NCBI GenBank assembly: GCA_946482165.1
Contig: CAMLQS010000008.1
Span: forward strand, 1 to 37,706
Length of the DNA stretch: 37,706 bases
Direction: 5' to 3'
Origin: an uncultured Verrucomicrobiota bacterium
Lineage (GTDB): Bacteria > Verrucomicrobiota > Verrucomicrobiae > Opitutales > Opitutaceae
The notes beneath the pieces were generated by a model, which was not told where the DNA came from, searched no databases, and saw only the letters and a program-made list of their open reading frames with translations. The stretch's first letter is position 1; each line of letters starts with the position of its first letter. Below are positions 1 to 4,757 of this stretch, piece by piece. The translations under genes were made by a program, and so were the position numbers.

Positions 1-337
1 TCACCAGCCAATGGATGATGCTGTCGCCCGCCGCGATCGTGTAGTCGATCACCTCAGCGGCGCACTCCGCGCGAAAATCGTCCAGCGCCCGAAGTTGCGC
101 GCGAATCAGCTCCGCGAGCCGCGTGCCGGCGGGAGTGAGCTTGAGCAGCTTGCCCTTTCGCCGCGCCACCTCGCAGCCGAAGAACTCCGCCAGCTCGCGG
201 AGCTGCCGGCTGTATTGGCTCTGGCGGATCGGATCGCCCGGCGCCGCCTGCGCGATGCTGCCCGCGGCATGCACCTCGACGAGCACGCGCAGACGTTCGA
301 GGGAAAGACCGCGTTCGGAGAAGAGTTTTTCAAACAT
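1..337 (-). CDS. LysR-type transcriptional regulator, N-terminal part (runs off the left edge)
   Basis: The minus-strand frame starts with ATG at 335-337 and is still open at base 1, so 112 codons are visible. The protein opens MFEKLFSERGLSLERLRVLV and continues into a winged helix-turn-helix containing SQYSRQLRELAEFFGCEV, followed by LKLTPAGTRLAEL, which is the usual LysR DNA-binding domain pattern (about residues 10-75). A linker helix follows and the effector-binding domain lies outside the window. Family members normally activate or repress a neighbouring operon. The target cannot be named here; the nearest divergent transcription unit is the RNA array region to the right. The recognition helix reads GDPIRQSQYS, where many relatives have SQPALSRQ. 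Confidence 0.75.
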   Translation of the reverse strand, partial: MFEKLFSERGLSLERLRVLVEVHAAGSIAQAAPGDPIRQSQYSRQLRELAEFFGCEVARRKGKLLKLTPAGTRLAELIRAQLRALDDFRAECAAEVIDYTIAAGDSIIHWLV

Positions 338-852
338 GACTGATTGGTCAGGTATCCTGCGCCCTTCGGCATGGCAAGCATCCGCGGCGCCTGCTAGCTT
401 TCACCTACTTCAACTCAACCCTTCGTCCCTCTCGCCCGCCGTGAACTCCAATCGACTTACCAAAAACGCTTCCCGCCACCTAACGTGGCCGGCGTGCGAG
501 TCGCGGATTCATACGACACCGGCGACCTTGCGCGACGAAGCGACCGGCTTTCGACCCGGTTATATGAGTGTCGATCGAAGCGGTGCCTAAGCGCCGAGGC
601 CTTTTCGTAGCCTCGCCACGCTCTGGCCCGCTTTCCCTCTCGGAAGCGGGTTTTTTGTGCCCATGCCATGCACACGGGCCGCTTCTTGGAACCGAGCCTC
701 AGGCTCGTGTCGTTTTCAGATTCCTTCCGTGGCTTCAACGCTGAGCCCAGTGCCAATCAGCCAAGGTCCGCATCAAATCCCGCGGCCGCCCAAACCATCG
801 CCGGCATACCCGGCGAGAGAGGGGCGACGGTGTGTTCTTTTTTGCGATAGTT
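338..852. other. Intergenic region without a recognisable gene
   Basis: Between the LysR start and the inverted-repeat element I find only the terminator at 627-656 and a weaker hairpin at 693-707 (CGAGCC, 3-nt loop, GGCTCG) followed by a T-run at 712-715. Short open frames here have no protein-like composition. The promoter of the LysR gene must lie on the minus strand just above 337. I see no convincing -35/-10 pair. Confidence 0.5.
627..656 (+). terminator. Rho-independent terminator, probable end of a small RNA
   Basis: A 9-bp stem (627-635 with 642-650, one G-U pair) with a 6-nt loop is followed by six Ts at 651-656. No coding sequence on the + strand leads into it. The 200 bases upstream contain further self-complementary pieces (for example GAGGC/GCCTC around 596-616), so a short non-coding RNA ending here is likely. 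I could not match it to a known RNA family. Confidence 0.6.
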
Positions 853-1031
853 AGGCTGTGTCTCGTAAATAAGCCGGGGCAGCGTGAGCGAGAAAGGATG
901 CTCGGCCAAGACGACCGAGGCGGAGGCGGACCGGAGGTCCGTGCCGCCGAGGGCAACGCCGGCCCAGCGCCCTTTCTCGTTTCACTCGTAGAGCGTTAGC
1001 GATGCTCCGGTTTATTTGCGAGACACAGCCT
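853..1031. repeat. 179-bp palindromic element (MITE-like) with 25-bp inverted terminal repeats
   Basis: The left arm 853-877 (AGGCTGTGTCTCGTAAATAA...) pairs with the right arm 1007-1031 with two mismatches in 25. Inside, CGAGAAAGG (889-897) pairs with CCTTTCTCG (971-979), and the centre is GGACC-GGA-GGTCC, so the whole element could fold into one long imperfect hairpin. There is no transposase. It lies directly before the RNA array. A second element of similar size and similar centre (a GGA loop between perfect arms) is at 20483-20653, which suggests a dispersed family in this genome. Confidence 0.75.
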
Positions 1032-1046
1032 AGAATAGTTCAACCA

Positions 1047-1109
1047 CCCCGCGCGGTGCGCCTCTCCGAGAGGCGAAACGGCGATGCCGGCCGCGCGGGG
1101 TCTATTTTT
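1047..1109 (+). ncRNA. Structured RNA or terminator with a three-way junction
   Basis: A perfect 10-bp closing stem (1047-1056 with 1091-1100) encloses two hairpins: 1059-1065/1069-1075 (7 bp) and 1079-1082/1086-1089 (4 bp). A T-run (1105-1109) follows. This is the first structured unit of the array. The same plan, a long closing stem with two small hairpins and a T tail, recurs at 1476-1550. It could be a small stable RNA, or only a strong terminator for transcription coming from the left. Family unknown. Confidence 0.5.
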
Positions 1110-1115
1110 CATTTA

Positions 1116-1154
1116 GCGCCACGGACGACGTGAAGTTGTCCGCGAGGCGCTTTT
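1116..1154 (+). ncRNA. Small hairpin with T tail
   Basis: GCGCC (1116-1120) pairs with GGCGC (1146-1150), and CGGAC (1122-1126) pairs with GTCCG (1138-1142). TTTT follows at 1151-1154. It resembles a terminator or a degenerate remnant of an array unit. No function can be assigned. Confidence 0.35.
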
Positions 1155-1160
1155 CCCGAC

Positions 1161-1230
1161 CTGCGGTCATTGAGGGCGGACGCCGGAGAAGTCTTCCGGC
1201 GCCGAGCGACCTGAGCCGCAGCTTAATTTT
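1161..1230 (+). ncRNA. Structured RNA with a bulged terminal stem
   Basis: CTGCGG (1161-1166) pairs with CCGCAG (1216-1221). TCA (1167-1169) pairs with TGA (1212-1214), leaving G1215 bulged. An inner hairpin of 7 bp with a 7-nt loop lies at 1181-1187/1195-1201. Four Ts (1227-1230) precede the first tRNA-like gene. The bulged terminal stem recalls the candidate Y RNAs at 1920-2301, but the GGCAGT/TACTTC block of those is absent, so I do not place it in that family. Confidence 0.4.
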
Positions 1231-1231
1231 C

Positions 1232-1304
1232 ACGTCCGTAGTTCCAGCGAACTGCCCGGCCTCCAAATCCAAGCGGGCAGGTGCGACTCCTGCCGGACGT
1301 GCCA
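1232..1304 (+). tRNA. tRNA-like gene 1 (degenerate anticodon arm, CCA-like anticodon), altered elbow
   Basis: The acceptor stem is 7 bp (1232-1238 with 1294-1300), with G73 and encoded CCA at 1302-1304. The D arm is GTTC-CAGC-GAAC, with a loop of only four bases. The T arm is GCAGG-TGCGACT-CCTGC (1277-1293). The T loop has G at position 55 instead of U, and the D loop has CAG instead of the usual GG. The anticodon loop would be CTCCAAA (Trp-like CCA, 1261-1267), but its stem pairs poorly, so this unit may be decayed or adopt a different middle arm. A T-rich spacer follows. Confidence 0.7.
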
Positions 1305-1312
1305 TTTCCTTT

Positions 1313-1387
1313 TGCGGGTAGAACCAGTCGTTCCGCCGGGTCTCATAAGCCCAGGCGAGGTCGGTGCGACCCCGACACCCGCACCCA
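1313..1387 (+). tRNA. tRNA-like gene 2, anticodon CAT, altered elbow
   Basis: The acceptor stem is 1313-1319 with 1377-1383, C73, CCA at 1385-1387. The D arm is GAAC-CAGTC-GTTC (1321-1333), a very short loop holding CAG and lacking GG. The anticodon loop is CTCATAA (1342-1348) on a short stem with three consecutive G-C pairs, which gives anticodon CAT (Met, or Ile if C34 were modified). The T arm is GTCGG-TGCGACC-CCGAC, again with G55. Three G-C pairs below the anticodon are also an initiator-tRNA trait, but the rest does not look like an initiator. A run of seven Ts follows the CCA. Confidence 0.75.
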
Positions 1388-1393
1388 TTTTTT

Positions 1394-1470
1394 CGAAGCG
1401 TAGCCTAGCAGTTTCAGGCACTCGGCTTGGGACCGAGACGACGTGAGTGCGACTCTCACCGCTTCGACCA
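1394..1470 (+). tRNA. tRNA-like gene 3, tRNA-Pro(TGG) cloverleaf with altered elbow
   Basis: This unit is a complete cloverleaf. The acceptor is CGAAGCG/CGCTTCG (1394-1400, 1460-1466), A73, CCA 1468-1470. Bases 8-9 are TA. The D arm is GCCT-AGCAGTTTC-AGGC. The anticodon arm is CTCGG-CTTGGGA-CCGAG with anticodon TGG and the G37 typical of proline tRNAs. The T arm is GTGAG-TGCGACT-CTCAC. Apart from the CAG in the D loop and G55 in the T loop, everything is as expected for a tRNA-Pro. Confidence 0.85.
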
Positions 1471-1475
1471 TTTTT

Positions 1476-1550
1476 CCACCGTCCGCCGCGACTGACGAGG
1501 CGAACGCCGAAACCGAACCCATGGTTTCGCGGCGGGCGGTGGTTTCCTTT
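1476..1550 (+). ncRNA. Structured RNA with a 15-bp closing stem and two inner hairpins
   Basis: 1476-1490 pairs with 1528-1542 over 15 positions, one of them a G-U pair. Two hairpins sit inside: GGC-GAAC-GCC (1499-1508) and AAACC/GGTTT (1510-1514 with 1523-1527). The T-rich tail TTTCCTTTT (1543-1551) follows. The plan matches the unit at 1047-1109. It sits between tRNA-like genes 3 and 4. It may be a stable array RNA or a terminator that splits the array into two transcripts. Confidence 0.5.
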
Positions 1551-1554
1551 TCTT

Positions 1555-1631
1555 CAGGTGCGTAGCTCAACCAGGCAGAGCATCGCGTTGTGACCGCGAG
1601 GACCTCGGTGCGACTCCGGGCCACCTGACCA
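1555..1631 (+). tRNA. tRNA-like gene 4, anticodon GTG (His), altered elbow
   Basis: The acceptor is CAGGTG paired with CACCTG (one C-C mismatch at the base of the stem), A73, CCA 1629-1631. The D arm is GCTC-AACCAGGCA-GAGC. The anticodon arm is TCGCG-TTGTGAC-CGCGA with anticodon GTG. The T arm is CTCGG-TGCGACT-CCGGG. Bacterial tRNA-His normally has an extra G at -1 facing C73. Here the end pair is C1-G72 with A73, so the main histidine identity element is missing even though the anticodon is His. The D loop has CAG and the T loop has G55. Confidence 0.8.
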
Positions 1632-1641
1632 ACATTTTTCC

Positions 1642-1729
1642 GCGGACGTGGCGAAATCAGCAAACGCGCCGGCTCGAGATGCCGGTGGGCGAAAGCCCGC
1701 TGTGGGTGCAAGTCCCTCCGTCCGCACCA
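1642..1729 (+). tRNA. tRNA-like gene 5, class II tRNA-Leu(GAG) form with altered elbow
   Basis: The acceptor is GCGGACG/CGTCCGC (1642-1648, 1719-1725), A73, CCA 1727-1729. The D arm is GCG-AAATCAGCAAA-CGC. The anticodon stem CCGGC/GCCGG encloses TCGAGAT, giving anticodon GAG but with C instead of the nearly universal U at position 33. The long variable arm is GGGC-GAAA-GCCC. The T arm is GTGGG-TGCAAGT-CCCTC with one mismatch. The normal tRNA-Leu of this window (15513-15600) has AATCGGCAGA where this unit has AATCAGCAAA, which shows the G-to-A change at the elbow directly. Confidence 0.8.
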
Positions 1730-1736
1730 TTTTCTT

Positions 1737-1823
1737 CGAGGAGTAGCCAAGCAGCCAACGGCAGCGCGCTGTAAACGCGCCGGTCTCCGACCTTCGCTGG
1801 TGCGAACCCAGCCTCCTCGACCA
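1737..1823 (+). tRNA. tRNA-like gene 6, class II tRNA-Tyr(GTA) form with altered elbow
   Basis: The acceptor is CGAGGAG/CTCCTCG, A73, CCA 1821-1823. The D arm is GCC-AAGCAGCCAAC-GGC. The anticodon arm is GCGCG-CTGTAAA-CGCGC with anticodon GTA, as in tyrosine tRNAs, and U33 is present. The variable hairpin is GGTC-TCC-GACC. The T arm is GCTGG-TGCGAAC-CCAGC. All five helices are perfect, so this RNA is under selection to fold. The D loop has CAG for GG and the T loop has G55. Confidence 0.85.
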
Positions 1824-1829
1824 AGTCTT

Positions 1830-1914
1830 CGGCGAGTGGTGAAACAGCATACACGCGAGTCTCAGAAACTCGTGGGCCACGCCCGTGCGGGTGCGAATCC
1901 CGCCTCGCCGACCA
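1830..1914 (+). tRNA. tRNA-like gene 7, class II tRNA-Leu(CAG) form with altered elbow
   Basis: The acceptor is CGGCGAG/CTCGCCG (1830-1836, 1904-1910), A73, CCA 1912-1914. The D arm is GTG-AAACAGCATA-CAC. The anticodon arm is CGAGT-CTCAGAA-ACTCG with anticodon CAG. The variable arm is GGGC-CAC-GCCC. The T arm is GCGGG-TGCGAAT-CCCGC. Every stem is fully paired. The elbow again shows A18 and G55. This is the last tRNA-like unit before the three candidate Y RNAs, six bases away. Confidence 0.85.
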
Positions 1915-1919
1915 ATTTT

Positions 1920-2073
1920 CCGGGCAGTGATGGCGGAGATACTTCGCTCCAAATCGATCCCCGCGCCGCGCCTGCAAGCGTTGGCTGCAATAAACGAGCG
2001 CCGGCTCGACGCGAAAGCGTCGCGCCGGAAGGGCTCCAGGGGAGCTTCGCCTGTTTTCTCCCGGAAACATTTT
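1920..2073 (+). ncRNA. Candidate Y RNA 1 (Y-RNA-like family of three)
   Basis: CCGGG (1920-1924) pairs with CCCGG (2060-2064). C1925 is bulged, and AG (1926-1927) pairs with CT (2058-2059). The block GGCAGT (1923-1928), 11 bases, TACTTC (1940-1945) is shared with the next two RNAs at identical spacing. Inside is a GAAA-capped hairpin (2001-2028, 11 bp with one mismatch) and smaller hairpins, but no clear T or D arm. A short T-run (2070-2073) ends it. A bulged helix formed by the RNA ends is the Ro60-binding feature of known Y RNAs, and the TROVE gene lies just downstream. Confidence 0.6.
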
Positions 2074-2177
2074 CGGAGGCAGTGAGCATGCGGTTACTTC
2101 TTTGACGAACGGCCGAAAGGCCGCGGGTTCAAATCCCGACAACACCGTGCGCGGCGTTCTCTTCCGATCCCCCCTTT
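2074..2177 (+). ncRNA. Candidate Y RNA 2, contains a canonical T arm
   Basis: CGGAGG (2074-2079) pairs with CTTCCG (2161-2166, one G-U). C2080 is bulged, and AG (2081-2082) pairs with CT (2159-2160). GGCAGT (2078-2083) and TACTTC (2095-2100) are 11 bases apart, as in its neighbours. Inside are the hairpin GGCC-GAAA-GGCC (2111-2122), a canonical T arm CGGG-TTCAAAT-CCCG (2124-2138), and then a tetraloop-closed hairpin (2141-2158). The T loop keeps U55, unlike the tRNA-like genes. The pyrimidine-rich tail is ATCCCCCCTTT. It looks like a tRNA fragment at first sight but has no acceptor partner or CCA. Confidence 0.62.
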
Positions 2178-2308
2178 GGCGGGCAGTTAGCCCGTGGATA
2201 CTTCGTGTCGACGGTTCGATCCCGTTCACGCCTCACGGCGTGTAGCTCAGTGGTAGAGCAGAATCGGTTAACTCCGGCTCCGCGGACATCGTCCTCCCGC
2301 CATCTCTT
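2178..2308 (+). ncRNA. Candidate Y RNA 3 with a circularly permuted tRNA module
   Basis: GGCGGG (2178-2183) pairs with CCCGCC (2296-2301). C2184 is bulged, and AG pairs with CT (2294-2295). GGCAGT and TACTTC (2199-2204) are again 11 bases apart. The interior reads T arm GACGG-TTCGATC-CCGTT (2210-2226), acceptor-like hairpin CACGCC-TCAC-GGCGTG (2227-2242), U8-A9 (2243-2244), then D arm GCTC-AGTGGTA-GAGC (2245-2259). The D loop has GG and the T loop has U55, so a normal elbow can form. The two RNA ends take the place of the anticodon stem. The tail ATCTCTTT follows. It ends about 95 bases before the TROVE start. Bacterial YrlA Y RNAs are known to carry tRNA-like modules. Confidence 0.65.
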
Positions 2309-2401
2309 TCGCGCGCCGCGTCATCGCGGCGGCATTTCCCAACCCATCCAGCCGCGCCGCAGTCATCCTCGGCGCGCATTCAACCCAGAAAGGAGGCCGT
2401 C

Positions 2402-3844
2402 ATGGCCAAGTTCAGCATCCTCCCCTCCCTCCGCGCGCTCAGCCGCGCCCAGCCCGACACCGTCAATCTCGCCGGCGGCCGCGCCTACTCGGTGTCGCCT
2501 CGCCTCGAGCTCGTGTCGCTCCTCGTCACCACCTTCCTCGAAGACGAGTTCTACCGCACCGAGGCGCAAACCGTCGCCCGCCTGCGCGAACTCATCGTCC
2601 GCGTCGGCGATCCGCGCTTCGTCGCGCAGGCCGCGCTCTACGCCCGCCACGCCTGCGGCATGCGCTCCGTCAGCCACCTCGTGGCCGGCGAACTCGCCCG
2701 AGCCGTGAAGGGCGAGGCCTGGACCAAGCGTTTCTACGCCGAGGTCGTGCGCCGCCCCGACGACGTGCTGGAGATTCTCGGCTACTACCTCGGCGTCCAC
2801 GGCCGCCCCCTGCCCAACTCCCTCAAGAAGGGCCTCGGCGCCGCGCTCGGCCGCTTCGACGAGCACCAGCTCGCCAAGTATCGCCGCGAGCACTCCGCGT
2901 TCAAGCTGGTCGACGCCGTCAACCTCGTGCGCCCGCGCGCCACGCCCGCGCTCTCGAAGCTCGTGCGCGGCGAACTCGCCCCCGCCGACACGTGGGAAAC
3001 CGCGCTCACCCGCGCCGGCGAGGCGGACTCCGCCGAGTCCGTGGCCGAGGCCAAGGGCGCCGCGTGGAGCCGTCTCCTCGCGGAGAACAAGCTCGGCTAC
3101 CTCGCGCTCCTGCGCAACGTCCGCAACATCCTCGAGCACGCGCCCGAGGCCGTGGACCCGCTCTGCGAGCGCCTGGCCGACGAATACGCGGTCCGCCGCT
3201 CGCTCGTGTTTCCGTTTCAGTTCCTCTCCGCCGTCGACGCGCTCAAGCAGGGCAACCTGCCCGGCGCCGCCCGCGTGCTCGAGGCGCTGAACGTCGCGGT
3301 CGATCATTCGCTGGCCAACGTGCCCCGCTTCGAGGGCCGCACGCTCGTCGCGCTCGACTCCTCGGGCTCGATGGCGGGCCGCCCGCAGCGCATCGGCTCG
3401 CTCTTCGCCGCCATCCTCGTGAAGGCGTGCGAGGCCGACCTGATGGTGTTCAGCGACGACGCGCGTTACCTGACGCTCAACCGCCGCGACAGCACGCTCT
3501 CGGCCGCGGCTTCGATCCCCTTCGTCTCCGGCGGGACCAACTTCAATGCCATCTTCCAGCGCGCGAATCGCGCCTATGATCGCGTGGTGATCCTGTCCGA
3601 CATGCAGGCGTGGATCGGCGACGGCGCACCGGTGGAGTCCTTCGCGGCCTACCAACGTCGCCACCGCATCGAGCCGCGCGTGTTCAGCTGGGACCTGAAG
3701 GGCTGCGGCCCGCTCCAGTTCCCCGCCGACCGCGTCTATGCGCTCGCCGGCTGGAGCGACCGCGCGCTGGAGCTGCTCCCGCGCCTCGACCGCGACCCGC
3801 AGGCCCTCCTGCGCGAGGTCGAGGCCATCCGGCTTGGCGACTGA
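2402..3844 (+). CDS. rsr: TROVE-domain Ro60/Rsr-like RNA-binding protein
   Basis: The 480-residue protein starts at ATG 2402 behind a strong AGGAGG site (2391-2396). Residues about 15-290 match the helical-repeat TROVE module (NLAGGRAYSVSP, LELVSLLVTTFLEDEFYRTE). Residues about 310-480 form a von Willebrand A-like domain with the metal-site motif D319-x-S321-x-S323 (DSSGSM), T379 in SGGTNF and D400 in ILSDMQ. Ro60 proteins form a ring that binds Y RNAs on the outside and 3' ends of faulty RNAs in the central hole. In Deinococcus and Salmonella the rsr gene lies beside Y RNA genes, and in Salmonella also beside rtcBA. Here it sits between three candidate Y RNAs and an rtcB gene. It is slightly shorter than vertebrate Ro60 (538 residues). 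Confidence 0.92.
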   Translation: MAKFSILPSLRALSRAQPDTVNLAGGRAYSVSPRLELVSLLVTTFLEDEFYRTEAQTVARLRELIVRVGDPRFVAQAALYARHACGMRSVSHLVAGELARAVKGEAWTKRFYAEVVRRPDDVLEILGYYLGVHGRPLPNSLKKGLGAALGRFDEHQLAKYRREHSAFKLVDAVNLVRPRATPALSKLVRGELAPADTWETALTRAGEADSAESVAEAKGAAWSRLLAENKLGYLALLRNVRNILEHAPEAVDPLCERLADEYAVRRSLVFPFQFLSAVDALKQGNLPGAARVLEALNVAVDHSLANVPRFEGRTLVALDSSGSMAGRPQRIGSLFAAILVKACEADLMVFSDDARYLTLNRRDSTLSAAASIPFVSGGTNFNAIFQRANRAYDRVVILSDMQAWIGDGAPVESFAAYQRRHRIEPRVFSWDLKGCGPLQFPADRVYALAGWSDRALELLPRLDRDPQALLREVEAIRLGD

Positions 3845-3869
3845 GCGTCGTGCTCGTCGTCCGCGTTGC

Positions 3870-3913
3870 GCGGGGCCGGTTCGTCTTCGGACGGGCCGGC
3901 CCCGCATTCCTTT
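3870..3913 (+). terminator. Terminator after the TROVE gene
   Basis: A perfect 10-bp stem (3870-3879 with 3896-3905) encloses a second short stem capped by a UUCG tetraloop (CGTC-TTCG-GACG, 3882-3893). ATTCCTTTT follows. It lies 25 bases after the TROVE stop and directly before tRNA-like gene 8, so it probably ends the TROVE message. Confidence 0.7.
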
Positions 3914-3914
3914 T

Positions 3915-3989
3915 CTTCCCGTGGTGAAGCCAGAATCACGCGGCCGTGCGAAGGCCGAGCCCCAGGTGCGACTCCTGGCGGGAAGACCA
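3915..3989 (+). tRNA. tRNA-like gene 8, anticodon GCG, altered elbow
   Basis: The acceptor is CTTCCCG/CGGGAAG (3915-3921, 3979-3985), A73, CCA 3987-3989, then five Ts. The D arm is GTGA-AGCCAGAA-TCAC. The anticodon arm is CGGCC-GTGCGAA-GGCCG with anticodon GCG (arginine CGC codon; bacteria normally read this with an ACG/ICG tRNA, so GCG is unusual). The T arm is CCAGG-TGCGACT-CCTGG. All stems are perfect. It shares the CAG D loop and G55 T loop with the seven array units although it lies 2 kb away, beyond the TROVE gene, which links the whole locus together. Confidence 0.82.
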
Positions 3990-4070
3990 TTTTTCTATTC
4001 ACGCAAAAAAGAGCACGCGCGCGCTCCGTCGCGCCTTTCTCCCCGGCTCCCCGTTTTCCCATTTCCGTCC

Positions 4071-4757
4071 ATGACCTCCGCCCTACTCGACCAGCCCATC
4101 GTCCTGTCGCTCAACCGCGCCTGGCAGGTCATCGGCCATCGCTCCGTGAAGCAGGCGCTCGTCGCTCTCAACGGCGGCGAGCCCGGCCAGCCGCCCGCGC
4201 TCGGCCTCGACATCGCCTACGCGCGCGACGCCGAGGGCGCCTGGGATTTCTCCCGCCCGCTTTCCTTCCGCCCCGTGGCGTGGGACGAGTGGGTGACGCT
4301 CCCGGTGCGCGAGTTCGACCTCGTTGTCCACACGCCGCGCCAGGCGATCCGCGTGCCCACCGTCGTCATCGCCACGCGCTTCGAGCGCATGCCGGTGCGC
4401 GTGCCCCGCCTCACCCGCGCCGCGATCTTCGCGCGCGACGGCGGCGTGTGCCAATACACCGGCGAGCGCGTCGGCTGGCGCGGGGGCAACCTCGACCACG
4501 TCGTTCCCCGCGCCCGCGGCGGCCGGGACACCTTTGAGAACCTCGTCTGGGCCAAGCGCGAGGTGAACTCCCGCAAGGCCGACCGCCTCCCCCACGAGGC
4601 CGGTCTGCGGCTCCTCCGCCGCCCGCGCACGCCCGCTCCGGCGCCGGTCGTGGCCTTCGTCCGCGAGCCTCGCCACCCCGATTGGCGCCACTTCCTGCCC
4701 GGCTATACGCCGGATCACCGCAATGACCCTCCTTCGCAAACAGACTTCACGCGATAA
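4071..4757 (+). CDS. HNH endonuclease
   Basis: The 228-residue protein starts at ATG 4071; the frame is open further upstream through the tRNA-like gene, but that part is not protein-like. The C-terminal half carries a classical HNH core: CQYTGERV, then NLDHVVPRARGG with D142-H143, ENLVWAKREVN with N157, and NSRKADRLP. The first ~110 residues (LNRAWQVIG, SVKQALVALNGG) are the N-terminal extension common in this HNH subgroup. HNH nucleases cut DNA or, more rarely, RNA with a single metal ion. Its place between the tRNA-like gene and the overlapping next gene suggests a role in the RNA-repair or defence island. It overlaps the next gene by 35 bases. Confidence 0.85.
   Translation: MTSALLDQPIVLSLNRAWQVIGHRSVKQALVALNGGEPGQPPALGLDIAYARDAEGAWDFSRPLSFRPVAWDEWVTLPVREFDLVVHTPRQAIRVPTVVIATRFERMPVRVPRLTRAAIFARDGGVCQYTGERVGWRGGNLDHVVPRARGGRDTFENLVWAKREVNSRKADRLPHEAGLRLLRRPRTPAPAPVVAFVREPRHPDWRHFLPGYTPDHRNDPPSQTDFTR

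Noticed and set aside
440..656. tmRNA, 6S RNA, SRP RNA or RNase P RNA
   Set aside because: None of the conserved cores of these RNAs is present on either strand.
1231..1914. CRISPR array
   Set aside because: Units are 73-88 bp, fold as tRNAs and differ from each other. There are no identical repeats with spacers and no cas genes.
1232..1914. Ordinary tRNA operon
   Set aside because: All units share the abnormal D and T loops, and two have weak or odd anticodon arms. The nearby real tRNA-Leu is normal.
1102..2229. Short open frames of 60-190 codons in the RNA array
   Set aside because: They are translated tRNA-like sequence. The RNA folds explain the region far better.
2363..3907. Long minus-strand open frame (514 codons) opposite the TROVE gene
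   Set aside because: It mirrors the codon pattern of the TROVE gene, is Arg/Glu/Gly/Ala-rich and matches no protein. The + strand has motifs and a ribosome site.
3738..4070. Upstream extension of the HNH gene to 3738
   Set aside because: The extension would run through the end of the TROVE gene, its terminator and tRNA-like gene 8.
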